Position numbers and translations under genes: made by a program. DNA of 57,703 bases from Bacillota bacterium (GTDB taxonomy: Bacteria; Bacillota; Clostridia; Christensenellales; Aristaeellaceae). The stretch is taken from NCBI GenBank assembly GCA_023416655.1, contig JAEZHK010000030.1:1-57703 (forward strand), in the 5' to 3' direction. The notes beneath the pieces were generated by a model. That model was not told the origin of the DNA. It did no database searches and saw only the letters and a program-made list of their open reading frames with translations. Every line of letters begins with the position of its first letter. The stretch's first letter is position 1. This document shows, piece by piece, positions 17,342-25,843 of this stretch.

Positions 17342-18282
17342 TATGAATCCACCTCGCCGGTGAGCCGGAGGAAGATATCCTCCAGGTCCGTGTCCATCGG
17401 CCGCATCATCACGACCGGGTGCCCCGCCTCGGAAAGTGCCAAAGATGCCCGGCCCCGGAGGTCGTCGGCCCGGGAGGACTCCAAGAGGAAGTCGAAGGTG
17501 TCCGGCTCCTTTACCCCCAGCGGCTCCAGCGCGCGAAGGCCTTTGAGTTTTCCCAGCACGCGCTCGAGTTCGGCTTCGCGCCCGGCCGCCCGGATCCGCA
17601 CCCGCCGGGCGTCCCCCATGCCCCCGGCGAGGTTTTCCAGCGTGTCCTGCGCCAGGATTTTGCCTTGGCCGATGATCGCCACGCGCTCGCACACGTCCGA
17701 GACCTCGGTCAGGATGTGGCTGGACAGCACGATCGCGTGGTCCCGGCCCAGCGCCTTGATGAGTTCCCGGATGCCGATGATCTGCTTTGGGTCCAGGCCC
17801 ACCGTCGGCTCGTCGAGCAGCAAGACTTCCGGGTTGCCCGCCAGCGCTTGCGCCATGCCCACCCGCTGGCAGTAGCCCTTGGAGAGGTGGCGGATCAGCC
17901 GCCTCCGGTGGTCGGTCAGCCCCGTCAGCTCGCAGAGCTCGCCCACGTGGGCGGCGATGCGGCCCTTCTCCACTTCCTTAATCCGGCAGGCGAAGCGCAG
18001 GTATTCGTCCACCGTCATGTCGGGGTAGAGCGGCGGCTGTTCCGGCAGATACCCGATGCGGCGCTTGACGTACCGGGGTTCCTCGAGGATGTCATGTCCG
18101 TCCAGAAGCACCTGCCCCTCATTGGCCGGGATGTAGCCGGACGCGATGTTCAGCGTCGTGGATTTGCCTGCGCCGTTTCGGCCCAGGAAGCCCAGGATCT
18201 GGCCGACTTCGACCCGGAAGGAGACGTCCCGGACGGCGTGTACGCTGCCGTACCGCTTGGTCACGCCCTTCAGTTCGATCAT
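17341..18282 (-). CDS. ABC transporter ATP-binding protein (ABC-2/GldA type)
   Basis: 313 residues. Walker A GRNGAGKST, Q-loop in YLPEQPPLYPDMTVDEYL, signature LSKGYCQRVGMA, Walker B LLLDEPTVGLD and the H-loop SSHILTEV are intact, so it should hydrolyse ATP. A C-terminal regulatory-like extension of about 90 residues follows, common in GldA/DrrA-type proteins. ATG 18282 follows GGAGG; the frame continues upstream into the repeat but without an RBS. First gene of a four-gene minus-strand operon. Confidence 0.93.
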   Translation of the reverse strand: MIELKGVTKRYGSVHAVRDVSFRVEVGQILGFLGRNGAGKSTTLNIASGYIPANEGQVLLDGHDILEEPRYVKRRIGYLPEQPPLYPDMTVDEYLRFACRIKEVEKGRIAAHVGELCELTGLTDHRRRLIRHLSKGYCQRVGMAQALAGNPEVLLLDEPTVGLDPKQIIGIRELIKALGRDHAIVLSSHILTEVSDVCERVAIIGQGKILAQDTLENLAGGMGDARRVRIRAAGREAELERVLGKLKGLRALEPLGVKEPDTFDFLLESSRADDLRGRASLALSEAGHPVVMMRPMDTDLEDIFLRLTGEVDS

Positions 18283-18315
18283 GCGTGCGCCTCCAAAAAG
18301 AAAAGATTTTCGGTA

Positions 18316-18496
18316 CGCTTTCAATTCCATCGTTCCCGGTCACACTGCGCCGGGAATCGGTTTCCAGAACCAGTGCGAACACTGGTGGAGGAAACAATGC
18401 CATAAGCCAGTGAGCCGTGCGGAAATCCCGCAGGTGTTTGGCTCACGCAGACCCTCTTCCTTCGCAATGAAAAAACCCCGGGGTTTTTAAACGCTT
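18316..18496 (-). repeat. Four-hairpin dispersed element, copy G
   Basis: Minus-strand copy. Hairpin 1 (about 18460-18494) has inner AAAAACCCC/GGGGTTTTT; hairpin 2 has GTGAGCC with GGCTCAC; hairpin 3 has GTTTCC..GGAAAC with CCAGTG/CACTGG; hairpin 4 has TTCCCGG. It lies in front of, not behind, a gene on its strand: the ABC ATPase starts 34 bases after its end. The 370-base gap 18283-18653 holds this copy plus an AT-rich stretch near 18500-18560. Confidence 0.88.
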
Positions 18497-18653
18497 TTTT
18501 CGTCGTTTCATATTATAACAAATCCTCGCGCCAGGCGGACAAACAGGGTATGAACAAACTGTGAACGATGTCGAGTTTTCCGCCTGCATCCCATCGCGGA
18601 GGCCGGGAATTCCTCGGCGCCGCCCGGCATAGGCTTGACCGGGAGGCGATCGG

Positions 18654-19661
18654 ATGATTCGGAACGACTACCGGCACGCGCTGATCCTGCTGCGCAGTTC
18701 GGTGAAGGGCATGAGCGGGCACGTGCGCCTGGAGCGGCGCACGCTGGGCGGCAGCATGCGCTTTTCCGTGTCCGGCGCTGGAACGTCGGACAACCTGCGC
18801 GCGCTTCTGATGCGCAAGGGGAAGAACGGGTGGACGGGGGTGCAGATGGGCGCGCTGCACGTGGACAACCGAGGCCAGGCGGGGTTGACATGGACGTTTG
18901 ACCCCAGGAACATCGAAGGCGCCGCGATGGAGGATTACCCGGTCGTCGCGGTCGTACAGCTCAAGAACGGGCAGGCGGAGCCGGTGATGAGCGGCTTCGT
19001 CAACGGCTCGAAGGATGTGGACTGGGCGCAGGCCATGAGCGCCGCCCGCGCGATGTACCGCCGCCCCGAGGCGCAGCACGTATCCTGGATTCCCTCGAAA
19101 GAGCCGGAGCCGGTGGGCGGGCTGCCGGAAGCCCCATCCGGAAACGGACAACAACCGACCGAGGCTGAAGAAATGGAGCGGGAAGATACGAGAGAACCGA
19201 CCGAGGCTCAAGAAATGGAGCCGGAAGATACTAGAGAACAGACCGAAGCTCAAGAAATGGAGCCGGAAGATACAGGAGAACCGACCGAAGTTCAAGAGTC
19301 GTCCGATGAGGAAAACCAGAAACCGGCCGGATTCTTGCTGTCGCTGGACATCTCGATCCCATGGCCGGAACCGGTGGAACCGCTGAGGACCCTCTTCCAG
19401 CAGCTCCCCGCCTGCGCGCCCTTCCCGGCGGATGGGTACACCTTCGTGTGCGCGCCGCTCCCCGGCAACGGGCAGGCGCATTCGCTGGTGGGCGTTCGGG
19501 TGGAGGACGAGAGGCCGACTTCGGTCTGTTATGGCATCCCCGGCATCTTCTCGCTGGAGCCGCCCGCGGGATTGGATGGCTACATGTGGCGCGGCAGCGG
19601 CAGCAGCGGCTGGTGGGTCATCTTCATCGACGCACTGACCGGGGAGGAAGTGCCGGAGTAG
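18654..19661 (+). CDS. Unknown protein with acidic 15-residue repeats
   Basis: 335 residues, not recognised. The N-terminal ~160 residues (RNDYRHALILLRSSVKGMSG, VQMGALHVDNRGQAGLTW) and the C-terminal ~115 residues (DGYTFVCAPLPGNGQAHSLVG, WWVIFIDALTG) look globular. They are joined by a linker of three 15-residue repeats of the form PTEAQEMEPEDTREx. No signal peptide or membrane segment. ATG 18654 has GGGAGG seven bases upstream. Transcribed divergently from the ABC operon; followed at once by a dispersed repeat copy. The N-terminus may belong to a family of Clostridial spore- or envelope-related proteins, but I cannot assign one. Confidence 0.8.
   Translation: MIRNDYRHALILLRSSVKGMSGHVRLERRTLGGSMRFSVSGAGTSDNLRALLMRKGKNGWTGVQMGALHVDNRGQAGLTWTFDPRNIEGAAMEDYPVVAVVQLKNGQAEPVMSGFVNGSKDVDWAQAMSAARAMYRRPEAQHVSWIPSKEPEPVGGLPEAPSGNGQQPTEAEEMEREDTREPTEAQEMEPEDTREQTEAQEMEPEDTGEPTEVQESSDEENQKPAGFLLSLDISIPWPEPVEPLRTLFQQLPACAPFPADGYTFVCAPLPGNGQAHSLVGVRVEDERPTSVCYGIPGIFSLEPPAGLDGYMWRGSGSSGWWVIFIDALTGEEVPE
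19151..19300 (+). repeat. In-gene 45-bp tandem repeats
   Basis: Three near-identical 45-base units plus a partial unit inside the unknown gene, encoding the Glu/Thr-rich linker. Units differ at few positions (GAGGCT/GAAGCT, GAGCGG/GAGCCG), which suggests recent copy-number change by slippage. Confidence 0.85.
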
Positions 19662-19665
19662 CATA

Positions 19666-19999
19666 GGCGTTGACAACACGCAAGCAGCTTTTCAACGCGA
19701 TAGGAACAATGCTGCGAGAGCCTGAAACGCCCGCGGGCGTTCCGGGTGGCTCACTGAATGATGGATTTTTTTTCTTCCGGTGTGTGTGCGCTGGCTACGT
19801 TATACCAATTCCAAACATAAATGCGTCGTCTCGGCGGATCTTTTCGCGCAGTGCGGTGTCGCTCTCCGCTCAACGTAGCGCTGCTACGCCTCGCTTCGCT
19901 CCTAGCCCTGCATCAAAAATCTCTCGCCGCTTTGGACGCATTAATGTTCTGCATTGGTATAAACCTATTTCCGGGTGCGGATCGCCGGGAACGATTGGA
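19666..19999 (+). repeat. Four-hairpin dispersed element, copy C, interrupted
   Basis: Begins 4 bases after the preceding stop codon. Hairpin 1 and 2 are recognisable but decayed (GTTGACAACACG rather than GTTGAAAATCCG). Hairpin 3 is split between CTGG and GGAAACC by a 163-base foldback insertion at 19800-19962; hairpin 4 (TTTCCGG..CCGGGAA) resumes after it. The gap 19662-20136 holds only this copy, the insertion and a hairpin terminator. Confidence 0.85.
19800..19962. mobile_element. MITE-like foldback insertion
   Basis: Ends are inverted repeats: TTATACCAAT at 19800-19809 and ATTGGTATAA at 19953-19962, extending as an imperfect inverted repeat of about 28 bases (CAT-AATGCGTC shared on both sides). 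Inner parts also pair roughly, including a palindrome CGTAGCGCTGCTACG near 19885. No transposase is encoded. It interrupts hairpin 3 of repeat copy C at a TTATA-like site, so it is younger than the copy. Confidence 0.75.
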
Positions 20000-20027
20000 G
20001 CCTTGCAAAGGGTTGACGGTTGGCTGA

Positions 20028-20050
20028 ATGACCGCGCAGGCGGTCATTTT
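20028..20050 (+). terminator. Hairpin terminator between converging genes
   Basis: ATGACCGC and GCGGTCAT pair perfectly around GCAG and are followed by TTTT. It sits between the repeat copy C and the minus-strand small membrane protein gene, and could act in either direction. Confidence 0.65.
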
Positions 20051-20136
20051 GCTTCGGATGAGGGATGAAAAGCGGATGGAATCTGCCGCGCAGAGTCCAT
20101 CCGCCGATGTGCCTGATGATGGGGTTCCCGCGCGGA

Positions 20137-20496
20137 TCAGCCCGCGTCGGTTTCGCCCGGATTGGTGTCCACGATGGAGCTCTGGTCCGCGGTGCCCGCC
20201 AGCTGCTCAGGCGATTCGAGCACTGGGACGATGGCCTCGGGGTCGTCCGCAGGGGTGGGCTCGGGGTCGGGCAGGTCGGAAAGCGCCTTTGCCTCCTGGG
20301 CCGCGAAGTCTTCTTCCGGCGTCAGTGTGGGCGCGATCCAGATCTCCTCGGTGGGCAGCGGCGCCTCTCCGGCGGCCTGAAGGCTGTTCACGCTGCCGAC
20401 CAACATCTGCCCGATCCACCGGGTCGAAAGGAACGACAACACGATCAGCACCGCGATTGCGATCAGGACCAGCACCAGTTTCTGCTTGTTCTTCAC
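20137..20496 (-). CDS. Small membrane-anchored protein, unknown
   Basis: 119 residues: basic start MKNKQK, one strong membrane helix or uncleaved signal at about 7-24, then an acidic, Pro/Glu-rich tail (PTPADDPEAIVP). No catalytic motif is visible. Its ATG overlaps the stop of the upstream isomerase gene by four bases, so it is probably co-translated with it. Function not recognised. Confidence 0.65.
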   Translation of the reverse strand: MKNKQKLVLVLIAIAVLIVLSFLSTRWIGQMLVGSVNSLQAAGEAPLPTEEIWIAPTLTPEEDFAAQEAKALSDLPDPEPTPADDPEAIVPVLESPEQLAGTADQSSIVDTNPGETDAG

Positions 20497-21254
20497 AGCC
20501 CGTACTCCCTAAGCGCCTCGCGCATGATTTTAAGGCCTTCGAGGTCCGTGCCCATCGCCGCGGATTCATACTCCGCGATGTACCATTCGGTCACGCCCTG
20601 CCGCCCGGCTTCATCCAGAAAGTCCCGCCAGGGCAGTTCGTCCTGTCCGACCACGCAGTCGTACCCGGCGGCATGGGAATAGGGCTTCAGATGCAGCGTG
20701 CGCCCGCGGCCGGAATGGGTTTTCAGCACCTTCACCGGGTCCGCGCCGCCGGCCATGGCGTTGCCGTTGTCCAGCTGCAGCACGATGCCAGAAGGCGTGT
20801 TCTCCGCGAAGATGTCCCAGCCGCAGAGGCCGGTTTCGTCCAGCGGCTGAAACTCAAAGTCGTGGTTGTGGTAGCCCAGCGTCATGCCGCGGGCGCTGAC
20901 TTTTTCATGCAGGCGGCTGAAGAACTCCGCGGTGCGCTTCCAGGTGTCAATGCCATCGCGCATCTCCATCGGCAGCCAGGGAATCACGAGCGATCGGTTG
21001 CCGATTTCACTCTGAAAATCCAGCGTTTTCTCCAGTTCGCCTTCCTTCATGCGGTCCAGGGGCACATGCCATCCCGCGATTTCAAGGCCGGTGTCCCGGA
21101 GCGCGGACTTGACAAACGCGCGATCCCAAAGCCCGTTTCCGAAGAATTCCATGCCTTCGAAACCCAGCGCGGCGGCCGCGCAAACGGCGGCGGATGCGTC
21201 CTTGTCAATGGAATTGTGCACGGAGTACAGTTGGCAGGCGAGCTTCGTCTTCAT
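20493..21254 (-). CDS. Sugar phosphate isomerase/epimerase, TIM-barrel family
   Basis: 253 residues of the xylose isomerase-like TIM-barrel (AP endonuclease 2) family. Opens with KLACQLYSVHNSI, has GFEGMEFFG on strand 2, LGYHNHDFEFQ with the metal-binding histidine/aspartate region, and LQLDNGNAMAGG and LHLKPY later. Members isomerise or epimerise sugars or inositols using a divalent metal; the substrate cannot be told. AAGGAGG lies eight bases before the ATG. Together with a Gfo/Idh oxidoreductase elsewhere in the window it suggests polyol or sugar catabolism, but they are not in one operon. Confidence 0.85.
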   Translation of the reverse strand: MKTKLACQLYSVHNSIDKDASAAVCAAAALGFEGMEFFGNGLWDRAFVKSALRDTGLEIAGWHVPLDRMKEGELEKTLDFQSEIGNRSLVIPWLPMEMRDGIDTWKRTAEFFSRLHEKVSARGMTLGYHNHDFEFQPLDETGLCGWDIFAENTPSGIVLQLDNGNAMAGGADPVKVLKTHSGRGRTLHLKPYSHAAGYDCVVGQDELPWRDFLDEAGRQGVTEWYIAEYESAAMGTDLEGLKIMREALREYGL

Positions 21255-21278
21255 GGGGGACCTCCTTCATAGGGCTGC

Positions 21279-22775
21279 TCACTGCGCGCTGTTCAACGCG
21301 GCCAGGAGTGCCGTCTGCATACCGTCCTTCTCACAAACCGCCTTGTGCAGCACCGGTTTGCTGCGAAGGTTCGCGATGGCGGCGGGGACTTCGCCCTTGG
21401 ATGCCTTGGCCAGCTTGTCGCAGCAGGCGAAATCGTCCAGATTGGCGACCGCGGGCCCGAACAGCGCCGTGGCGACGGCCTTTCCGAACTTGTAAGGGCT
21501 GGCGGTCGACGCGATCACCGTGGGCGTCCGGTCGCCGGTCTCCTGCTGATAGCGTGCGTGGACGCTCAGCGCAACCGCCGTGTGCGGGTCGGCCAGGTAC
21601 TTGTCCTCGTGGAAGGTGGCGGCGATCTGGCCGGAAACCTGCTCCTCGCTGGCCCAGCCGCCGCTCATGAAAGTCTTGAGCTTCAAAAAAGCGTTCGTGG
21701 GCAGCGCATAGCGGCCCGACTTGGCCAGGTTCGCCATCATCGCGCACACTTCGCCCGCGTCGCGCCCCGAGAGCTCGAAGAGGAGCCTCTCCAGGTTCGA
21801 CGAGATCAGGATGTCCATCGAGGGCGACGTGGTCAGGTAAAAGGGCCGGTTCCGGTCGTAGGCGCCGGTACTCAAAAAGTCCGCGAGCACGTTGTTCTGG
21901 TTGGACGCGCAGATCAGCCGCCCGATGGGTACGCCCATCTCCTTGGCGTAGTACGCGGCCAGGATGTTCCCGAAGTTGCCGGTGGGCACGCACACGTTGA
22001 CGGGCTTGCCAAAGGAAATCTGGCGGCTCGCGACCAGCCGCGCGTAGGCCCAGAAATAGTAGGCGATCTGGGGCACCAGTCGGCCGAGGTTGATGGAGTT
22101 GGCGGAGGAGAACACCATGCCCCGGCTGGACAGGAGGTCCGAAAGCGGCTGGTTTGCGAACATGCGCTTGACGCCGGTCTGCGCGTCGTCAAAGTTGCCC
22201 TTGACGGCGATGACGTGGGCGTTCGCGCCCTCCTGGGTGACCATCTGAAGCCGCTGCGCCTCCGACACGCCGCCGTCGGGGTAGTATACCACGATGCGCG
22301 TGCCCGGTACGCCGGCGAACCCGGCCAGCGCCGCTTTGCCCGTGTCGCCGGATGTGGCGACCAAAATCACCAGTTCCCGCGTTTCGCCGGTCTTTTGGGC
22401 GGCGGCGGCCATGAAGCGCGGCAGAATCTGCAGCGCCACATCCTTGAAGGCCAGCGTGGGGCCGTGGAACAGCTCCAATACGTGGCGGCCACCAGAGAGC
22501 GTCACAACCGGCGCCACGCCCGGCGTGTCAAAGTTGTAGTACGCCGCCTGGCACATGGTGAGGAGTTCGTTGAATGAAAAGCCGCGCAGCCAGCCCGCCA
22601 GCACGCGGGCGGCCACCTCGGGATAGGGCATGCCGATCATCGCTCGGATCGCGTCGACCGGCAGCGAAGGGATTTCCTCCGGGACAAACAGGCCGCCGTC
22701 GTCCGAAATGCCCTTGACAATCGCGCCCGCGGCAGTTGTGTTTGCCATATGGTCGCGGGTGGAAGTGTATCGCAT
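21279..22775 (-). CDS. thrC: Threonine synthase
   Basis: PLP enzyme converting O-phosphohomoserine to threonine. 498 residues, of the longer yeast/E. coli class. N-terminal MRYTSTRDH, GISDDGGLFVPEE, and the PLP-lysine motif in FHGPTLAFKDVALQ are diagnostic; VATSGDTGKAALAGF is the phosphate-binding loop. GAGGGGG precedes the ATG. The neighbouring minus-strand isomerase starts 24 bases downstream. The homoserine dehydrogenase of this pathway is 26 kb away at 48409. Confidence 0.95.
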   Translation of the reverse strand: MRYTSTRDHMANTTAAGAIVKGISDDGGLFVPEEIPSLPVDAIRAMIGMPYPEVAARVLAGWLRGFSFNELLTMCQAAYYNFDTPGVAPVVTLSGGRHVLELFHGPTLAFKDVALQILPRFMAAAAQKTGETRELVILVATSGDTGKAALAGFAGVPGTRIVVYYPDGGVSEAQRLQMVTQEGANAHVIAVKGNFDDAQTGVKRMFANQPLSDLLSSRGMVFSSANSINLGRLVPQIAYYFWAYARLVASRQISFGKPVNVCVPTGNFGNILAAYYAKEMGVPIGRLICASNQNNVLADFLSTGAYDRNRPFYLTTSPSMDILISSNLERLLFELSGRDAGEVCAMMANLAKSGRYALPTNAFLKLKTFMSGGWASEEQVSGQIAATFHEDKYLADPHTAVALSVHARYQQETGDRTPTVIASTASPYKFGKAVATALFGPAVANLDDFACCDKLAKASKGEVPAAIANLRSKPVLHKAVCEKDGMQTALLAALNSAQ

Positions 22776-22787
22776 GCAGCGTCCCCC

Positions 22788-23210
22788 TCAGACCGCGTAG
22801 CGCGTGATGAACTCGGGCAGGGTGTCCGGATCCCCGCTGACGCCCAGCACAAAGTTCACGTTGTGGTCGCGGGAGAGCGACTCCATCTGGTTGAACAGGG
22901 GCTCAAGCAGTTTGGGATCGGTGCAGTTGACGAGTTTCATGAACGCGTCGACGAACACCAGCGAGATGTCAAAGTTGATCGCCAGCATGCCGCCGAGTAA
23001 GCCGTAGAACCAGGATGCCGAACGGTATTCGCCCAACGCGAATTCGCTGGCGTCCACCAGCCGTACCTCGTGGCGCAGATCGTACATGTTGTTTTTATCG
23101 TCGTCGACAAACACGACCAGGCCTTGCTCGGTTTTGAGCGCTTCGTTCGCCAGATCGATCAGCCGCTTGCTTTTTCCGCTTCCGCGCTTGCCCAAGACTA
23201 CCTGTATCAT
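22788..23210 (-). CDS. Small P-loop protein of unknown role
   Basis: 140 residues. Begins MIQVVLGKRGSGKSKRLIDLAN, a clear Walker A; FVDDDKNNMYDLRHEVRLVDASEF and ISLVFVDAFMKLVN (possible Walker B) follow. Looks like a compact ATP-binding protein found in Firmicutes; no function is known to me. ATG 23210 has GGGAGGG before it, and a minus-strand -10 (TATAAT) lies at 23247-23252. It ends 12 bases before thrC on the same strand, but a functional link is not implied. Confidence 0.78.
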   Translation of the reverse strand: MIQVVLGKRGSGKSKRLIDLANEALKTEQGLVVFVDDDKNNMYDLRHEVRLVDASEFALGEYRSASWFYGLLGGMLAINFDISLVFVDAFMKLVNCTDPKLLEPLFNQMESLSRDHNVNFVLGVSGDPDTLPEFITRYAV

Positions 23211-23246
23211 GGCATTCCCTCCCTGAAACAAAAGATCCGTATCGGC

Positions 23247-23252
23247 ATTATA
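23247..23252 (-). promoter_or_regulatory. -10 element for the P-loop gene
   Basis: TATAAT on the minus strand 37 bases before the start codon. No good -35 was found. The 291-base divergent gap 23211-23501 holds this and the NUDIX promoter; the rest shows nothing I recognise. Confidence 0.45.
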
Positions 23253-23448
23253 CACCATTTTCCGCGCAATATCCAGCCCAAAATCAGAGCGCCCGAAATC
23301 CGCGAAGTGGATGACCGGTTGCAGGGACCACGATTGAAAGCGCGGCGGAGCCTGTCGGCTTTTCACGTGGAGGGGTTGGGTTGCTGATGCGCTTCAAGAT
23401 TTTTGCCAGAAATTCATACGTTAGCCACGCTAGAAGCGCCTCCCGTAA

Positions 23449-23477
23449 TTGAGATTCTCCGGCGGGTGGTGTATAAT
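23449..23477 (+). promoter_or_regulatory. Sigma-A type promoter of the NUDIX gene
   Basis: TTGAGA at 23449-23454 and TATAAT at 23472-23477 with a 17-base spacer, 25 bases before the start codon. A near-consensus vegetative promoter driving the NUDIX-GH2-like-Gfo/Idh-GNAT genes. Confidence 0.82.
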
Positions 23478-23501
23478 GGATATACCCAAAGGAGTGAGCG
23501 C

Positions 23502-24065
23502 ATGACGGGCGACGAACGCTTGATGGAAAAGACCCTGGCGGAGGAAAAGATCTTCGACGGGCATGTGGTGCACCTTACGCGCGCCACGGTGGAACTGCCC
23601 AGCGGGCATACTTCGACGCGCGAAGTGGTGCGCCACGTCGGCGCGGCGGCGGTGGTCGCGGTGGATGAAAATGGCAGGATCGCGATGGTTCGCCAGTGGC
23701 GTTACGCCCTCGCGCGGGCGCTTTATGAGATTCCGGCGGGCAAGCTCGACGCCTTCGGCGCGGACAGACTGGAGGCCGCGAAGCGCGAGCTGCGCGAGGA
23801 GACCGGCCTTACCGCGAGGGAGTTCAGGCACCTTGCAGACATCACGACCACCCCCGGCTTTTCTGACGAGGTGATCGGGCTCTACCTGGCCACCGGCCTC
23901 ACCCAGGGCGAAAGCCAGCCCGACGAGGACGAATTCCTGAACGTGTCGTTCGTGGACGCAAAGGCTTTGATTCAAAGCATCTACGCGGGCGAAATCGAGG
24001 ATTCCAAGACGATCTGCGCGGTGCTTCTCGCGCAGCCGATCCTGAAAGAGATGGGCATACTGTAA
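23502..24065 (+). CDS. nudF: NUDIX hydrolase, probable ADP-ribose pyrophosphatase
   Basis: 187 residues. The NUDIX box runs through AAKRELREETGLTA, preceded by EIPAGKLD as in ADP-ribose pyrophosphatases of the NudF/YqkG type; the proline-rich TTTPGFSDEVIGLYLA loop is also typical. These enzymes hydrolyse ADP-ribose to AMP and ribose 5-phosphate. ATG 23502 has AAAGGAG seven bases before it and a strong promoter upstream. Its TAA shares an A with the ATG of the following GH2-like gene. Confidence 0.9.
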   Translation: MTGDERLMEKTLAEEKIFDGHVVHLTRATVELPSGHTSTREVVRHVGAAAVVAVDENGRIAMVRQWRYALARALYEIPAGKLDAFGADRLEAAKRELREETGLTAREFRHLADITTTPGFSDEVIGLYLATGLTQGESQPDEDEFLNVSFVDAKALIQSIYAGEIEDSKTICAVLLAQPILKEMGIL

Positions 24066-25825
24066 TGGCGCGATTGGATGGCGGCTGGACCCTCACTTGC
24101 GGCGTATGGCCGCCCTTTCCCATGCCCGCGCTCACGGACGTGGAGAGCGCGCTCCGGGAACAGGGCATGCTGCGGCGCGAAAGCGTGGGGCTTGATCCGG
24201 TGTACGAACGGTGGGTGGAGGTGCAGTATTGGACCTACGCCCTGGAGTTTGACTGCCCGGATGAGGACGAACGGGCTTCATTGCGCTTTGAGATGCTCTC
24301 TGGCAAGGGCTCGGTGCGTCTGAATGGGCGCACGATAACCCAATTCGATTCCGGCGAGCTGACGCTCGACATCACCCGGGACGTATTGCCGGAGAAGAAC
24401 CGCCTCGAAGTGATGTTCGACGCAGGTGTTCGGGGCGGCTTCCCGCGCGGCATCCTGGGGCCGGTGTGGCTGAGGACGACCAATTATGTGGAGATGAAGC
24501 GTGTGCGGGCGACGGCTTCGGAGGGCGTGATCAAAGTCGCCTCCGACCTCGTCGCCCACACCGCCGGGCGCTTTCTGTTCAAATACCAGGTGTCGCTGGA
24601 CGGTGAGATGATTTTGGCCAGCGAGGTGTATGAGAGGCTGCGCGCTGCCGAAGCGCACGAGGAGCATGCCTTAAAGCTGCCGACGCCGGTGAAGTGGGAC
24701 GGCGAGCAATACTATACCGTACGGCTTTCGGTGGAGCGGTCGGGCGTGGCCTGCGATTCGGTGCTATTGAACGTGGCGATGGATCCGTCCGAGCCACGCC
24801 GCGTCGCGGGGATCCCTGACACGCGAGACCGGGACTTGATCCGCGCGCTGCGAAATATGGGCGCGGAAGCGGTGTACGATCGGGAGCGGGAGAACGCGCT
24901 TGTCTCCTTCGATCTTTTGTCTGACGGGCTTCTGCTGACGGATGAGGCTGGATGGGTCAACGAATACGAATGCAGCGATCTCCTGGCGCTGCCCGAGCCC
25001 CGGACGCTGGCAAAGCTCGCGGGCGGCGAAAAATACTGGCCGCCGGGAAGCCCCGTGTGGCGGGCGATGGGAAGCACTGCCCCTCAGCCACAGACCGCGG
25101 AGGCGCTCTACGGTGCCAACGCGCTGGGTGACGCAGCCCGATACGCCCGGCTGAGTCGCTTTCAGCAGGCGGAAGCGATCCGGGTGCTGGCATTGAACGC
25201 CAGAAGAGCGGGCGAGGCGTTCGCCGTATGGGCGGCGGAGGAAAGGCCGGCGCTCGCCAGCATCGCGCTGATCGAGCATTCCGGGAAAGCTCGCCCTGCC
25301 TACGGCGCGCTGAAACAGGCTTGGGCCGCCTGCGCGGCGTTCGAGTTCGCGGAACCCTTCGAGGTAAGCCTGCCGCTGAAGGTCTGGCTGTATCCGAAAG
25401 CCGCGATGCGGCATCCGGCTACCGTCACCGCTTCCCTCTACCGGCTGGACGGCTCGCTGATCGCGTCCACCAGCTTTGCCGCGATGTCGGGCGAGCCGAC
25501 GCTGCTTGGGGAACTGCGGGCCACGCTGCCGGAGGAGGGCGTCGTGATCGCCCGTGCGGAGCTGAACGACGACGGTAAGATGAACCGGATCGACCAGGTC
25601 ATCTGCCTGATGAAATCCGGCGCGCCGAAGCGCGGCGCGCTCTTGAACCCGCCGCGGGCGGGACTGCGCTTTACAAACGGAGAACTCTCCTGCGCGGGCC
25701 AGGCGGCCGCGTTGGGCGTGTTTGCGGGCGACTTCTACGGCGTGCTGCTGCCCGGCGAAAAGATCGCGCTGCCGGGAGGAATTGCCCCGGAGGACATCGA
25801 ATCCCTGAACGGACTCATTTTGTGA
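24065..25825 (+). CDS. Glycoside hydrolase family 2 (beta-mannosidase-like) protein with shortened barrel
   Basis: 586 residues, against about 800 or more for beta-mannosidases. Residues 1-150 look like the GH2 sugar-binding jelly roll (LRFEMLSGKGSVRLNG, FPRGILGPVWLR), 150-255 an Ig-like domain. The barrel region keeps the opening (LRNMGAEAVYD..LLSDGLLLTDE), then jumps directly to WVNEYECSDLLALPEPRTL, which resembles the nucleophile strand SEFG and following PSLETL, and on to SRFQQAEAIRVLALNARR. The segment that normally carries the acid/base Glu (NE motif) is missing, so classical hydrolysis is doubtful. Glu300 would be the nucleophile equivalent. It may be a binding protein or a relic; the frame is intact. 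Confidence 0.72.
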   Translation: MARLDGGWTLTCGVWPPFPMPALTDVESALREQGMLRRESVGLDPVYERWVEVQYWTYALEFDCPDEDERASLRFEMLSGKGSVRLNGRTITQFDSGELTLDITRDVLPEKNRLEVMFDAGVRGGFPRGILGPVWLRTTNYVEMKRVRATASEGVIKVASDLVAHTAGRFLFKYQVSLDGEMILASEVYERLRAAEAHEEHALKLPTPVKWDGEQYYTVRLSVERSGVACDSVLLNVAMDPSEPRRVAGIPDTRDRDLIRALRNMGAEAVYDRERENALVSFDLLSDGLLLTDEAGWVNEYECSDLLALPEPRTLAKLAGGEKYWPPGSPVWRAMGSTAPQPQTAEALYGANALGDAARYARLSRFQQAEAIRVLALNARRAGEAFAVWAAEERPALASIALIEHSGKARPAYGALKQAWAACAAFEFAEPFEVSLPLKVWLYPKAAMRHPATVTASLYRLDGSLIASTSFAAMSGEPTLLGELRATLPEEGVVIARAELNDDGKMNRIDQVICLMKSGAPKRGALLNPPRAGLRFTNGELSCAGQAAALGVFAGDFYGVLLPGEKIALPGGIAPEDIESLNGLIL

Positions 25826-25843
25826 CGAAAGCGGTTGAAGGAT

